64,000 bases of DNA from Thermohalobaculum sp039805905 (lineage in GTDB: Bacteria > Pseudomonadota > Alphaproteobacteria > Rhodobacterales > Rhodobacteraceae): contig JBDIVM010000002.1 in assembly GCA_039805905.1 (NCBI GenBank), forward strand, positions 1 to 64,000, in the 5' to 3' direction. Positions within the stretch are counted from its first letter, which is position 1; the number at the start of each line of letters is the position of its first letter. Of this stretch, positions 44,798-53,478 are shown one piece after another. Both the position numbers and the translations under genes were made by a program. The notes beneath the pieces were generated by a model, which saw only the letters and a program-made list of their open reading frames with translations, made no database searches and had not been told where the DNA came from.

Positions 44798-44845
44798 TCA
44801 GCCCATCCGGTCCCCGCGCGCCGACGTTACGAGAATCTGCCGCAC
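44798..44845 (-). CDS. Leader peptide of the ilvBH operon
   Basis: A 15-codon frame from GTG (AGAGGTG site six bases before) reads MRQILVTSARGDRMG. The run Ile-Leu-Val at codons 4-6 matches the end-products made by the operon and would stall ribosomes when these are scarce. A GGGC-TGAC-GCCC hairpin spans its stop codon, and the terminator at 44751 follows. A longer form from the GTG at 44854 is possible. This has the layout of transcription attenuation. Confidence 0.72.
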   Translation of the reverse strand: MRQILVTSARGDRMG

Positions 44846-44897
44846 TTGCCACACCTCTTCACTTCCGGGGGCAGCTTTATCATAGATCGCTTTCCGG

Positions 44898-45824
44898 TCA
44901 ACCGTAATCTTCGGCCAATTGTGTCGCAGCGGCAAGCATTTCCGCAGGATTGTGTCCCTCGACGCAGTGCCAGCGCAACATCCGGTTGCGGAACCAGGTG
45001 AGCTGACGCTTGGCGTATTGCCGGGTCGCGGCCTTCGCGCGCCCGAGCGCCTCGTCAAGTGCAAGCTCGCCCCGGAGATGGGCAATGAACTCGGCGGCGC
45101 CCACCGCCTTCATCGCCGGCAGCGATCGGTCGAGGCCGAGCGCCATTACCCGGGCGACCTCGTCGAGGACGCCCTCCGCCAGCATCGCGTCGAGCCGCGC
45201 ATCGCAGCGGGCATGCAGCAGATCGCGCGGCGGCATCAGCCGGATCGGCAGCGTCGCCGACCGCGGCAGCATCGCCGGCCCGGCGCGGCGGTGCCACTCG
45301 GCGAGGCCGGTGCCGGTGGCCTCCAGCACCTCGCGGGCGCGGAGCCAGCGGGCGGGGTTTGCCGGATCGAGGATCGCCGCGGTCTCGGGGTCGCGCCCGG
45401 CCAGCGCGTCGGCGAAGCGCGCCAGGCCGAGGCTGGCGAGTTCGGCCTCGGCGGCAGCGCGGATCGAAGGCGGCACGGGGGGGATCGGCGCGAGCCCCTG
45501 GGTCAGCGCGGTGAGGTAGAGCCCGGTGCCGCCGGCGATGATCGGCCGGAGGCCGCGGTCCCGGCAGTCGGCCAGCGCGGCCGCGACCTCGGTCAGCCAC
45601 GCGCCGACGGAATAGGGGCCTTGAGGCGCGACATGGCCATAGAGGAAATGCTTCGCGCGCGCCTCGTCCGCGGGCAAGGGCCGGGCGGTCAGGATGCGCC
45701 AGACGCCGTAGACCTGCTGGCTGTCGGCGTTGATCACGGCGCCGCCGAGCCGCTCGGCCAGCGCCAGCGCCAGCGCCGACTTGCCGCTCGCGGTGGGCCC
45801 GGCGATCAGGATCGGCCGGGTCAT
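44898..45824 (-). CDS. miaA: tRNA dimethylallyltransferase
   Basis: This 308-residue enzyme has the P-loop ILIAGPTASGKSALALALAERLGG, NADSQQVYG with the catalytic Asp, and the C-terminal TRQYAKRQLTWFRNR tRNA-binding end. It adds an isopentenyl group to A37 of tRNAs that read UNN codons. It points toward the ilv leader. Confidence 0.97.
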   Translation of the reverse strand: MTRPILIAGPTASGKSALALALAERLGGAVINADSQQVYGVWRILTARPLPADEARAKHFLYGHVAPQGPYSVGAWLTEVAAALADCRDRGLRPIIAGGTGLYLTALTQGLAPIPPVPPSIRAAAEAELASLGLARFADALAGRDPETAAILDPANPARWLRAREVLEATGTGLAEWHRRAGPAMLPRSATLPIRLMPPRDLLHARCDARLDAMLAEGVLDEVARVMALGLDRSLPAMKAVGAAEFIAHLRGELALDEALGRAKAATRQYAKRQLTWFRNRMLRWHCVEGHNPAEMLAAATQLAEDYG

Positions 45825-45906
45825 GGCGCGGGCGCCGGAGGGGCGTCCCCGGCCCGGACGGGCGGCTTGCAGGGGTCTGGCGCACGAGGCCGGCGGTCAT
45901 CCATCA

Positions 45907-47130
45907 TCATGCAATCGCCGTGTGCCCGCGGCGCAGGGCCACGACTGCTGTCACGGCGAGGAGCGGCGGCACAACCACATTCACTGCCGCAAGCGACGGC
46001 GCGTAGAGCGGCGGGACCGGTCCGAACCAGAGCAGCAGGAGCCAGAGACGCTCCCACGGGCGGCCTCCGAACCCGCTCCGGATGAGGAAGAGGGCCGCCG
46101 CGAGGCCGAGCGTCATCTCGTAGTAGAACGCGTAGGGCGTCGCCACGGGAATGGCGGCGCAGAGGAAGGCGGCGGCGGCATCCGGGTTCCCGGGCCGGCT
46201 CCAGATCCGGGCGGTCGCGACGAGGAGCGCGAGGCTCGCGGCACCCTGCAGCGCGAGGGCGCTGCCATGGTCGAGGCCGGTTCCGCGGAAGAAGGCATAG
46301 GCCGAGATCATGCGCTCGATGGGCATTTCGCCCGCGGCGACGCGGCGGGCGGCCTCGGCGAGACCGTCGAGAAAGGCGCCGAGGCAGGCAAACCCGAAAA
46401 GGGCGGCGGCGCCCAGGTGCAGCACGGCCGAGAGCGCTCCGGCCCAGGCAACCGTGCGCCAGTCGCGGGCAGCCAGCAGCGCCACCGCAACCGGGATGCC
46501 CAGTTGTGGTTTCAGCGTCAGGAAGGCGAGCAGCAGCCCAGCGCCGGCGGGGCGCGCCCGCCGGGTCTGCCAGATTGCGGCGACGATCCCGGCAGCCCAG
46601 AGCGCGCCGGTCTGACCGATGGGCAGGCAGGCAACGATCAGTGCAGGGGCTGAAAGCATGAGCCAGAAGGCGGCCGGCAACCGGTGGGCCGGGACGCGCA
46701 GGGCCAGCGCGAACGCAACAAGCGACACCATGACGAACGCGATCCAGGCCGCCCAGAACGGGAGCGCGCCGAGCGGCGCGACCAGCAGCAGCAATGCCGG
46801 CGGATAGAGCCAGAACAGGTTGCCGACCTGGCCCCCGCCGAGCCCGGCCGCGGTACCGAGCGCGGCCGGGTCGAAGGCGGCGAGCGCCTGACCGTCGAGC
46901 GTCAGCCGTGCCGCGGCCCAGATGGCGACGAAGTCGATCCGGTACGAGGGCAGCGTCGGGTCGCCGGAGGTCAGCTCGAAGGCCTTCAGGAAGACATAGA
47001 CCGCGAAGAACAGGAGCAGGACCCAGGCGATCGCCCGGGCGGCGTGCAACGGCATCAGGGGCGGGGGGCCGTGCTGCGCCGGTCCTTCCCGGGCCGGTCC
47101 TGCCAGCGCCGGGCGGTCCGGGCCGGTCAT
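45907..47130 (-). CDS. GT87/DUF2029-type membrane glycosyltransferase, copy 2
   Basis: This 407-residue membrane protein has about ten helices, with DFVAIWAAARLTLDGQALAAFDPAAL after the first helix and FLWLYPPALLLLVAPLG, FLTLKPQLGIPVAVALL and TPYAFYYEMTLGLAAAL later. The early acidic residues and the KPQ loop are typical of GT87 enzymes that use polyprenol-phosphate sugars. The first 25 residues (MTGPDRPALAGPAREG) are cytoplasmic. It is coupled to copy 1 by ATGA. The ATG at 47130 is chosen for this coupling. Confidence 0.85.
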   Translation of the reverse strand: MTGPDRPALAGPAREGPAQHGPPPLMPLHAARAIAWVLLLFFAVYVFLKAFELTSGDPTLPSYRIDFVAIWAAARLTLDGQALAAFDPAALGTAAGLGGGQVGNLFWLYPPALLLLVAPLGALPFWAAWIAFVMVSLVAFALALRVPAHRLPAAFWLMLSAPALIVACLPIGQTGALWAAGIVAAIWQTRRARPAGAGLLLAFLTLKPQLGIPVAVALLAARDWRTVAWAGALSAVLHLGAAALFGFACLGAFLDGLAEAARRVAAGEMPIERMISAYAFFRGTGLDHGSALALQGAASLALLVATARIWSRPGNPDAAAAFLCAAIPVATPYAFYYEMTLGLAAALFLIRSGFGGRPWERLWLLLLWFGPVPPLYAPSLAAVNVVVPPLLAVTAVVALRRGHTAIA

Positions 47131-48356
47131 GCGGGAAACTCTCGCGGCGCTCCGGCGGCTCGCAGCACGCAAACCGCCAGCGTCGCGCTCAGGAGGGGCG
47201 CCGCGTAGAGCGCGGGCGGCAGGGCGCCGAGCAGCGCCAGGCCGGGGATCGGGCCAAGCCAGAGCGCCAGCAGCCACAGCCGGGCGCCGCGGCCCGCCCC
47301 GAAACCGTCGCGGGCCAGGAACATGGCGGCGACCAGCGTCAGGGTCATCTCGTAGTGATAGGCATAGGGCGTCGCGAGCGGGATGGCGGTACAGAGCGCC
47401 GCCGATTTCAGATCCATGGTGGCGGCGCGCCGGCTCCAGACCCACGAGACGGCCGCAATGCATGCGATCGTGACCGCGACCTGCGCCGGGAAGGCGACGG
47501 CATGGCCGAAGCCGCCGAGCCGGAGCAGGGCGTACCAGGTCATCATCCGCTCGAAGCGGACGATGTCGGTCTGCATCAGCTCGGTCATGAAGCGCAGCAT
47601 GGAGAAGAAGGCCGCCCAGTATTCCGTTCCCGCCACCGCCGTCGAGGCGGCGGCGATCGCCACCGATCCGGCCGAAGCCCAGAGGAAGGCCCGCCAGTAG
47701 CCTCCCGCCGCCAGCGCGAAGGGGATCAGCAGGCCGAGCTGGGGCTTGAGCGTCAGGAGCGCGATCAGGAGCCCCGCCAGCGCCATGCGCCGCTGCGCCA
47801 GCGCCGCCAGCGCCCCCGCGAGCCCGGCGGTCCACAGCAGGCTGTTGTTGCCGAGCGTCAGGATGATCAGCACCGCCGGCCCCGCCAGCACCAGCGGGAT
47901 GCCGCCCGGGAGCGGAGCGGCGAGCGGACGCAGCGCGGCAGAGAAAGCGGCGATGGTCAGCGCGCTGAAGAGGATATAGGCGGCCGAGAAAGGCAGGAGC
48001 CCGAGCGGCATGATGGCGATGTGCCAGCCGGGCGGGTAGAGCCACAGGAGATCGCCCTCGGGCGTCTCCGGCGGGAGCGCCAGCGCGGCCCGCAGCACAT
48101 CCGGGTCGAACGCGCTGATCACATCGCCGGCAAGGGCGAGCCTTGCCGCTCCCCAGAACGCCACGAAATCGATCTGCATCGACTCGCCGCCATAGCCCGG
48201 CGCGTTCAGATCCATCACCAGCTTCACGCAGAAGACGGCGAAGGCGAAGGCCATCATCGCCCCGGCGAGCATGCCAAACCTGCGGAGCAGAGGGGCGGAG
48301 GCGCCGAAGGCGGCCCCGATCCGGGCGTCAAGCGCCGGGCGGCCAGTCGGGTTCAT
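47127..48356 (-). CDS. GT87/DUF2029-type membrane glycosyltransferase, copy 1
   Basis: This 409-residue protein is a paralogue of the downstream copy with the same order of blocks: QIDFVAFWGAARLALAGDVISAFDP, LLWLYPPGWHIAIMPLG, LLTLKPQLGLLIPFAL and TPYAYHYEMTLTLVAAM. It starts at the ATG at 48356. Tandem duplication explains the pair. Substrates are unknown; cell-envelope polysaccharide or glycolipid work is usual for the family. Confidence 0.85.
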   Translation of the reverse strand: MNPTGRPALDARIGAAFGASAPLLRRFGMLAGAMMAFAFAVFCVKLVMDLNAPGYGGESMQIDFVAFWGAARLALAGDVISAFDPDVLRAALALPPETPEGDLLWLYPPGWHIAIMPLGLLPFSAAYILFSALTIAAFSAALRPLAAPLPGGIPLVLAGPAVLIILTLGNNSLLWTAGLAGALAALAQRRMALAGLLIALLTLKPQLGLLIPFALAAGGYWRAFLWASAGSVAIAAASTAVAGTEYWAAFFSMLRFMTELMQTDIVRFERMMTWYALLRLGGFGHAVAFPAQVAVTIACIAAVSWVWSRRAATMDLKSAALCTAIPLATPYAYHYEMTLTLVAAMFLARDGFGAGRGARLWLLALWLGPIPGLALLGALPPALYAAPLLSATLAVCVLRAAGAPREFPA

Positions 48357-48425
48357 CGGCGGCGGATCTCCTGCGGCGGCGGGCGGCACAGGCGAGGATA
48401 GCAAGGCCGCCCGGCGAGGCAAGCG

Positions 48426-48493
48426 CCGAACGGGGCGCCGGCTCGCGGCGATCGCCATCGGGTGGCCCCGGACAGGGCCGGCGCCCCGTTCGG
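48426..48493. repeat. Perfect 17-bp inverted repeat
   Basis: The arm CCGAACGGGGCGCCGGC at 48426-48442 is repeated in reverse complement at 48477-48493, separated by 34 bases. It lies in the 369-base gap between the divergent GT87 and helicase genes and is followed on the plus strand by an AT-rich patch (AAAAATATTGATTCCCTTGACA). The stem would be very stable in RNA or as a DNA cruciform. No gene explains it. Confidence 0.8.
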
Positions 48494-48514
48494 TCCGCAA
48501 AAATATTGATTCCC

Positions 48515-48539
48515 TTGACATTCCCGGCGCAGGTCGCCA
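48515..48539 (+). promoter_or_regulatory. Possible promoter of the DEAD-box helicase gene
   Basis: A perfect -35 TTGACA (48515-48520) lies in the only AT-rich patch of the gap. The best -10 at 17 bases is CATGTA, which is weak. It would leave a leader of about 180 bases before the start at 48726, as is common for cold-inducible helicase genes. Confidence 0.4.
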
Positions 48540-48725
48540 TGTAGGCAACGCACATTGTCTCGCGATAGCGCGAAGTGCCGGATCTGACCACACCGGTCGG
48601 GCGGCGCCACGTCCCGGGAACAATCACCGACATCATGCCGCCCCGGCCGCGCCCGGGCAGGCGACGCGCCGGAGCCGCGCTGCGCAATGTGCGCCGCGCG
48701 TCGCCGGTCGCCAGAGGAACATTCC

Positions 48726-50027
48726 TTGACTGTTACGACCTTCGACGGGCTCGGCCTTGCCGACCCCCTCCGCCACGCGCTCAATGCCCGTGGTCATACC
48801 GTCCCCACCCCCATCCAGGCGCAGGCCATCCCGGTGCTGCTGCAGGGCCGCGACGTGCTGGGCATCGCCCAGACCGGCACCGGCAAGACCGGCGCCTTCG
48901 CGCTGCCGATCCTCGACCGGCTGGCCCGCCAGCCGACGACGGGCGGCCCGCGCGGCCCCCGTGCGCTGGTTCTCGCCCCGACCCGCGAGCTCGCGATCCA
49001 GATCGGCGAGGAATTCCGCGCCTATGGCCGCAACATGCGGCTGCGCCAGACCGTGATCTTCGGCGGTGTCGGGCAGCGCCCGCAGGTCGATGCGCTGGCG
49101 CGCGGCGTCGATATCGTGATCGCCACGCCGGGCCGGCTGCTCGATCTGATGCAGCAGAAGCGCGCGCGCCTCGATACGGTCGAGGTGCTGGTGCTCGACG
49201 AGGCCGACCGGATGCTCGACATGGGCTTCATCCGCGACGTCCGCAGGATCGTCGCCACCCTGCCGATGAAGCGCCAGTCGCTGCTGTTCTCGGCGACCAT
49301 GCCGGGCGAGATCGCGAAGCTTTCGGCGTCGATGCTGACCGATCCGGTTCGGGTCGAGGTGACGCCGCAGGCAACCCCGATCGAGCGGATCGAGCAGGGA
49401 GTCTATCACGTCGATGCCGGCGCCAAGGCGGCGCTGCTGGTGCGCGTGCTGCAGGATCCGGCGCTGGCGCGGGTGATCGTGTTCGCCCGCACCAAGCACC
49501 GCGCCAACCGGGTGGCCGAGCATCTCGAGCGTTCCGGCGTCGAGGCCGACGCGATCCACGGCAACAAGTCGCAGACCGCCCGCCAGCGGGCACTGGCGCG
49601 GTTCCGCGACGGCGAGGCGCGGGTGCTGGTGGCGACCGACATCGCCGCGCGCGGCATCGACGTCGCGGGTATCACCCACGTGATCAATTACGAGCTGCCG
49701 AACGAGCCCGAGAGCTATGTCCACCGCATCGGCCGCACCGCGCGGGCCGGGGCCGGGGGCGCGGCGCTGTCGTTCTGCGACCCGGCCGAGCGCGACCACC
49801 TGCGCGGCATCGAGCGGCTGATCCGCCGCCGGCTGACGGTGGTGGGCGACGTCCCGGCTCCCGAGCGGCGCCGGACGGAGGAAAAGGCTGGTTCCGAAAG
49901 GTCGGGGCAGGGCCGCGAGAGCGCAGGCACCCGCGCGCCTGCGCTTGCGGCCAACACCCCGGAAAAGCCGGCGCGGAACCGCCGTCGCCGTCGCCGGGGC
50001 GCCTTCCCGGGCCGGCGCGCGGCATGA
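48726..50027 (+). CDS. DEAD-box RNA helicase (RhlE-like)
   Basis: This 433-residue helicase has motif Q (TPIQAQAIPVLL), Walker A AQTGTGKTG, VLVLDEADRMLD, LLFSATMP, and VATDIAARGIDVAGITHVINYELP with HRIGRTARAG. The C-terminal 60 residues are basic and disordered, ending RNRRRRRRGAFPGRRAA. The start is the TTG at 48726, with GAGGAA six bases upstream; an ATG at 48687 would add 13 unconserved residues. It remodels RNA in ribosome assembly or decay. Confidence 0.93.
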   Translation: MTVTTFDGLGLADPLRHALNARGHTVPTPIQAQAIPVLLQGRDVLGIAQTGTGKTGAFALPILDRLARQPTTGGPRGPRALVLAPTRELAIQIGEEFRAYGRNMRLRQTVIFGGVGQRPQVDALARGVDIVIATPGRLLDLMQQKRARLDTVEVLVLDEADRMLDMGFIRDVRRIVATLPMKRQSLLFSATMPGEIAKLSASMLTDPVRVEVTPQATPIERIEQGVYHVDAGAKAALLVRVLQDPALARVIVFARTKHRANRVAEHLERSGVEADAIHGNKSQTARQRALARFRDGEARVLVATDIAARGIDVAGITHVINYELPNEPESYVHRIGRTARAGAGGAALSFCDPAERDHLRGIERLIRRRLTVVGDVPAPERRRTEEKAGSERSGQGRESAGTRAPALAANTPEKPARNRRRRRRGAFPGRRAA

Positions 50028-50033
50028 GACTGC

Positions 50034-50055
50034 GGGCGGGTGCCAGCACCCGCCC
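50034..50055 (+). terminator. Hairpin terminator after the helicase gene
   Basis: GGGCGGGTGC-CA-GCACCCGCCC is a perfect 10-bp stem six bases after the helicase stop. It is followed by only CTT, so it is a weak intrinsic terminator. Confidence 0.6.
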
Positions 50056-50056
50056 C

Positions 50057-50085
50057 TTGCATCTCCGGCCGGATGCGGCTATAGG
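50057..50085 (+). promoter_or_regulatory. Promoter of rpsB-tsf
   Basis: TTGCAT (50057-50062), 17 bases, TATAGG (50080-50085). It fits the housekeeping sigma factor and leaves a leader of about 115 bases before rpsB. That leader could hold autoregulation by S2 protein, which is known for rpsB in other bacteria; I did not model its fold. Confidence 0.7.
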
Positions 50086-50206
50086 CCCGCCCACCTGAAT
50101 CCGCAGGCAGGGTCTGGGCCCGCGGGGGAGACATCCCCGCAGGGTCCGCCGGTTGGGCAACACGCTCTCACCCCTGCCGAGGCGAAACCGGAAAGGAAAG
50201 TGACAG

Positions 50207-51010
50207 ATGGCCCTGCCTGAGTTCTCGCTGCGCCAGCTTCTCGAGGCCGGCGTTCATTTCGGACACCAGACGCACCGCTGGAACCCCAAGATGGGGCGTT
50301 ACATCTACGGCGTGCGCAACGGCATCCACATCATCGACCTGACGCAGACCGTGCCGCTGCTCGACGCCGCGCTGCAGGCGATGCGCGACTGCGTTGCGAA
50401 GGGCGGGCGGATCCTGTTCGTCGGCACCAAGCGCCAGGCGGCGAAGCCCTTGGCCGAGGCTGCCGAGCGCTCGGCGCAGTACTTCATGAACCACCGCTGG
50501 CTCGGCGGCACGCTGACCAACTGGAAGACCGTGTCGAACTCGATCAAGCGGCTCAAGACGCTCGACGAGCAGCTCGAAGGCGGCGCAAGCGGCTTCACCA
50601 AGAAGGAGCGCCTGCAGATCGACCGCGAGCGGGCCAAGCTGCACGCCTCGCTCGGCGGTATCCGCGAGATGGGCAGCACGCCCGACATGGTGTTCGTGAT
50701 CGACACCAACAAGGAATCGCTGGCCATCGCCGAGGCGCGCAAGCTCGGCATCCCGGTCGTTGCGATCCTCGACACCAACTCTAACCCGGACGGAATCGAC
50801 TACCCTATCCCGGGCAACGACGACGCGAGCCGGGCAATCGCGCTCTACTGCGACCTCGCCGCGCGGTCGGTGATCGACGGCATGGCCAAGCAGCTGGGCG
50901 CGGCAGGCTTCGACCTCGGCGAGCTCGAGGAAGCGCCGGTCGAGGAGGCGCTGGAAGTTGCGGAGCACGCAACCGGGGATGCCGGCGCCGAGGAAGCCCG
51001 GGCCGGCTGA
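50207..51010 (+). CDS. rpsB: 30S ribosomal protein S2
   Basis: This 267-residue protein has the S2 blocks LLEAGVHFGHQTHRWNPKMGRYIYGVRNGIHIIDL, HRWLGGTLTNWKT and DTNSNPDGIDYPIPGNDDA. It binds the 30S head and body junction. The tail after residue 240 is acidic. GGAAAGG precedes the ATG. Confidence 0.99.
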   Translation: MALPEFSLRQLLEAGVHFGHQTHRWNPKMGRYIYGVRNGIHIIDLTQTVPLLDAALQAMRDCVAKGGRILFVGTKRQAAKPLAEAAERSAQYFMNHRWLGGTLTNWKTVSNSIKRLKTLDEQLEGGASGFTKKERLQIDRERAKLHASLGGIREMGSTPDMVFVIDTNKESLAIAEARKLGIPVVAILDTNSNPDGIDYPIPGNDDASRAIALYCDLAARSVIDGMAKQLGAAGFDLGELEEAPVEEALEVAEHATGDAGAEEARAG

Positions 51011-51113
51011 ACCTGGCTTCTGCCGCGGCGTAGCCGTCGCCGCGGCGTCACCGAACCGCGATAAGAGACCCCGGCCGGGCGACCGGCGCGGGCAGGCATA
51101 TGGAGACGAACCG

Positions 51114-52022
51114 ATGACGATCACCGCGAGCATGGTGAAGCAGCTTCGCGACAGGACCGGCGCGGGCATGATGGACGCCAAGAAGGCGCTGACCGAAACC
51201 GGCGGCAACATGGAGGCGGCCGTCGACTGGCTGCGCGCCAAGGGCATCACCACGGCGGCCAAGAAGTCGGGGCGCACGGCGGCCGAAGGGCTGGTGGGAG
51301 TCGCCGTCGCGGGCGGCGCAGGCGTTGCCGTCGAGGTCAATTCGGAGACCGACTTCGTCGCCCGCAACCCGAAGTTCCAGGAGATGGTCGCCGCGATCAC
51401 CCGCACGGCGCTGGGGGTGAAGGGCGACGTCGAGGCGCTCAAGGGCGCGGCGATGAACGGCAAGACCGTGGCCGAGACGGTGACCGAGGCGATCGCGACG
51501 ATCGGCGAGAACATGACGCTGCGCCGGGTCGCACGGCTCGAGGCAGACGTGGTGGCAAGCTATGTCCACAACGCCGCCGCGCCGGGCATGGGCAAGATCG
51601 GCGTGCTGGTCGGGCTGAAATCGACCGGCGACCGGGCGGCCGTCGAGGCGCTCGGCAGGCAGATCGCCATGCATGTGGCGGCGACCAGCCCGGCCTCGCT
51701 GTCGGAGTCCGATCTCGACCCGGCGATGATCGCCCGCGAGAAGCAGGTGCTGACCGAGCAGGCCCGCGAATCCGGCAAGCCCGAGGCGGTGATCGAGAAG
51801 ATGATCGCGGGACGGATGAACAAGTACTTCCAGGAGGTCTGCCTCTTGAAGCAGGCTTTCGTTGTGAACCCGGACCTCACCGTCGAGAAGGCGGTGCAGG
51901 CGGCCGAGACGGACGCCGGCGCGCCGGTTCGGATCACCGGTTTCGTTCGCCTCGCGGTCGGTGAGGGGATCGAGAAGGAGAAGGAGGACTTCGCCGCTGA
52001 AGTGGCGAAGATGGGCGGCTGA
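51114..52022 (+). CDS. tsf: Elongation factor Ts
   Basis: This 302-residue protein has the N-terminal UBA-like domain VKQLRDRTGAGMMDAKKALTETGGNMEAAVDWLRAKG and the TDFVARN motif that contacts EF-Tu. It recycles GDP-bound EF-Tu. It lies 103 bases after rpsB and probably shares its promoter. In the 253 bases after it only a short GC hairpin near 52073-52091 is seen. Confidence 0.99.
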   Translation: MTITASMVKQLRDRTGAGMMDAKKALTETGGNMEAAVDWLRAKGITTAAKKSGRTAAEGLVGVAVAGGAGVAVEVNSETDFVARNPKFQEMVAAITRTALGVKGDVEALKGAAMNGKTVAETVTEAIATIGENMTLRRVARLEADVVASYVHNAAAPGMGKIGVLVGLKSTGDRAAVEALGRQIAMHVAATSPASLSESDLDPAMIAREKQVLTEQARESGKPEAVIEKMIAGRMNKYFQEVCLLKQAFVVNPDLTVEKAVQAAETDAGAPVRITGFVRLAVGEGIEKEKEDFAAEVAKMGG

Positions 52023-52275
52023 GGCGCTTGCGCCGTCAACTGCCGGCAGCCGCCGTCGGGCGTCGTCGGACGCGCCCCGGAGAGCGGGGCGGTGAAAGTT
52101 TGCAGGGGTCGCCGCGGGAGACCGGGACGGCCCGTTTCCTCTGGCGAGGGCGTGCGTGCCTGGAAAACGCAGACCCAGGCTGCTGAATCGGATGCAATCC
52201 GCCGCGAGTCGCCCGAACAATGCTGCCGGGCCGTATCCGGCAGCGGAGGAACGGCTGCCACAGGGGAGACAGGGC

Positions 52276-53478
52276 ATGAAACTTAGCGACTGCGAGGTCT
52301 TCGTCATTGGCAACCCGCCGCCGCGCAAGGGCGGGCGGTATTTCATCGTGGTGAAGCTGACGACCGATGACGGCATCACCGGTATCGGCGAGGTCTACGC
52401 GGCGACCTTCGGGCCGCATGTGGTCGCGGGCATGGTGCGCGATGTGTTCGGGCGCCATTTCGAGGGTGCCGATCCGCACAACATCGAGGGTCTTTGGCGC
52501 CTGACCTACGGCGCGGGCTACACGCTCAGGCCCGATGCCTCGCTGGTGGGTGTGCTGAGTGGGCTGGAGATCGCCTGCTGGGACATCATCGGCAAGTCGG
52601 CCGGCAAGCCCGTCTATGACCTGCTCGGCGGGCGCTGCCGCGAGCGCATCCGCACCTACACCTACATGTATCCCAGGGAGGGCGACGCCCATGCCCCCGC
52701 GGCACGCAATGTCTACAACGACCCTGACATGGCGGCCGAGCGGGCGATCGACTACCTGGCCCTGGGGTTCACGGCGCTGAAATTTGATCCGGCCGGGCCC
52801 TATACGGTCTGGGACGGCCACCAGCCGCGCATGGAGGATCTGGAGCGCTCGGAGCAGTTCTGCAAGAAACTCCGGGAAGCGGTTGGCAACAGGGCGGATC
52901 TCCTGTTCGGCACCCATGGGCAGTTCACCGTCTCGGGCGCGAAGCGGCTCGCGCGGCGGCTCGAGCCCTACGAGCCTTTGTGGTTCGAGGAGCCGACGCC
53001 TGCCGAGATGCCCGAGCAGATGGCCGAGGTGGCGCGGGCGACGTCGATTCCGGTGGCCACGGGCGAACGCCTTGTCACCAAGTACGAGTTCGCGCGCGTG
53101 CTCGCCTGCGGCGCCGCGTCGATCCTGCAGCCGGCGCTGGGGCGGGTGGGCGGCATCCTGGAAGCGAAGAAGATCGCCGCCATTGCCGAGGTCCATTACG
53201 CCCAGATGGCGCCGCATCTCTACTGCGGACCGGTGGAGGGGGCGGCGAACATCCAGCTCGCCGCCTGCATCCCGAACTTCCTGATCCTCGAGTCGATCGA
53301 GCGGTTCGAGGGGTTCCACGGGCAGATCGTCCGCGGCGTGCGCTGGGAGGAGGGCTACGTCATACCCTCGCGCGAGCCGGGGCTGGGGATCGAGTTCGAC
53401 GAGGCGCTGGCGCGGGCGCATCCCTACGAGGGTGACGAGCTGCATCTGGAGATGACACGTGGAGAGGTGGTGCCGTGA
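52276..53478 (+). CDS. Mandelate racemase/enolase-superfamily sugar-acid dehydratase
   Basis: This 400-residue protein has the capping domain (TGIGEVYAATFGPHVVAGM) and the barrel with the KFDP lysine near residue 172, the metal ligand glutamates in WFEEPTPAEMPEQ and VATGERL, and the late HLYCGPVEGAANIQLAACIPN. It resembles galactonate-type dehydratases (DgoD group), which remove water from aldonic acids to give 2-keto-3-deoxy acids. The exact sugar acid is unclear. It is followed by an aminotransferase gene in an overlap (GTGA). Confidence 0.85.
   Translation: MKLSDCEVFVIGNPPPRKGGRYFIVVKLTTDDGITGIGEVYAATFGPHVVAGMVRDVFGRHFEGADPHNIEGLWRLTYGAGYTLRPDASLVGVLSGLEIACWDIIGKSAGKPVYDLLGGRCRERIRTYTYMYPREGDAHAPAARNVYNDPDMAAERAIDYLALGFTALKFDPAGPYTVWDGHQPRMEDLERSEQFCKKLREAVGNRADLLFGTHGQFTVSGAKRLARRLEPYEPLWFEEPTPAEMPEQMAEVARATSIPVATGERLVTKYEFARVLACGAASILQPALGRVGGILEAKKIAAIAEVHYAQMAPHLYCGPVEGAANIQLAACIPNFLILESIERFEGFHGQIVRGVRWEEGYVIPSREPGLGIEFDEALARAHPYEGDELHLEMTRGEVVP

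Noticed and set aside
48326..48784. Small frames on both strands around the 17-bp repeat
   Set aside because: They cross the repeat arms or the helicase start and have no conserved features.
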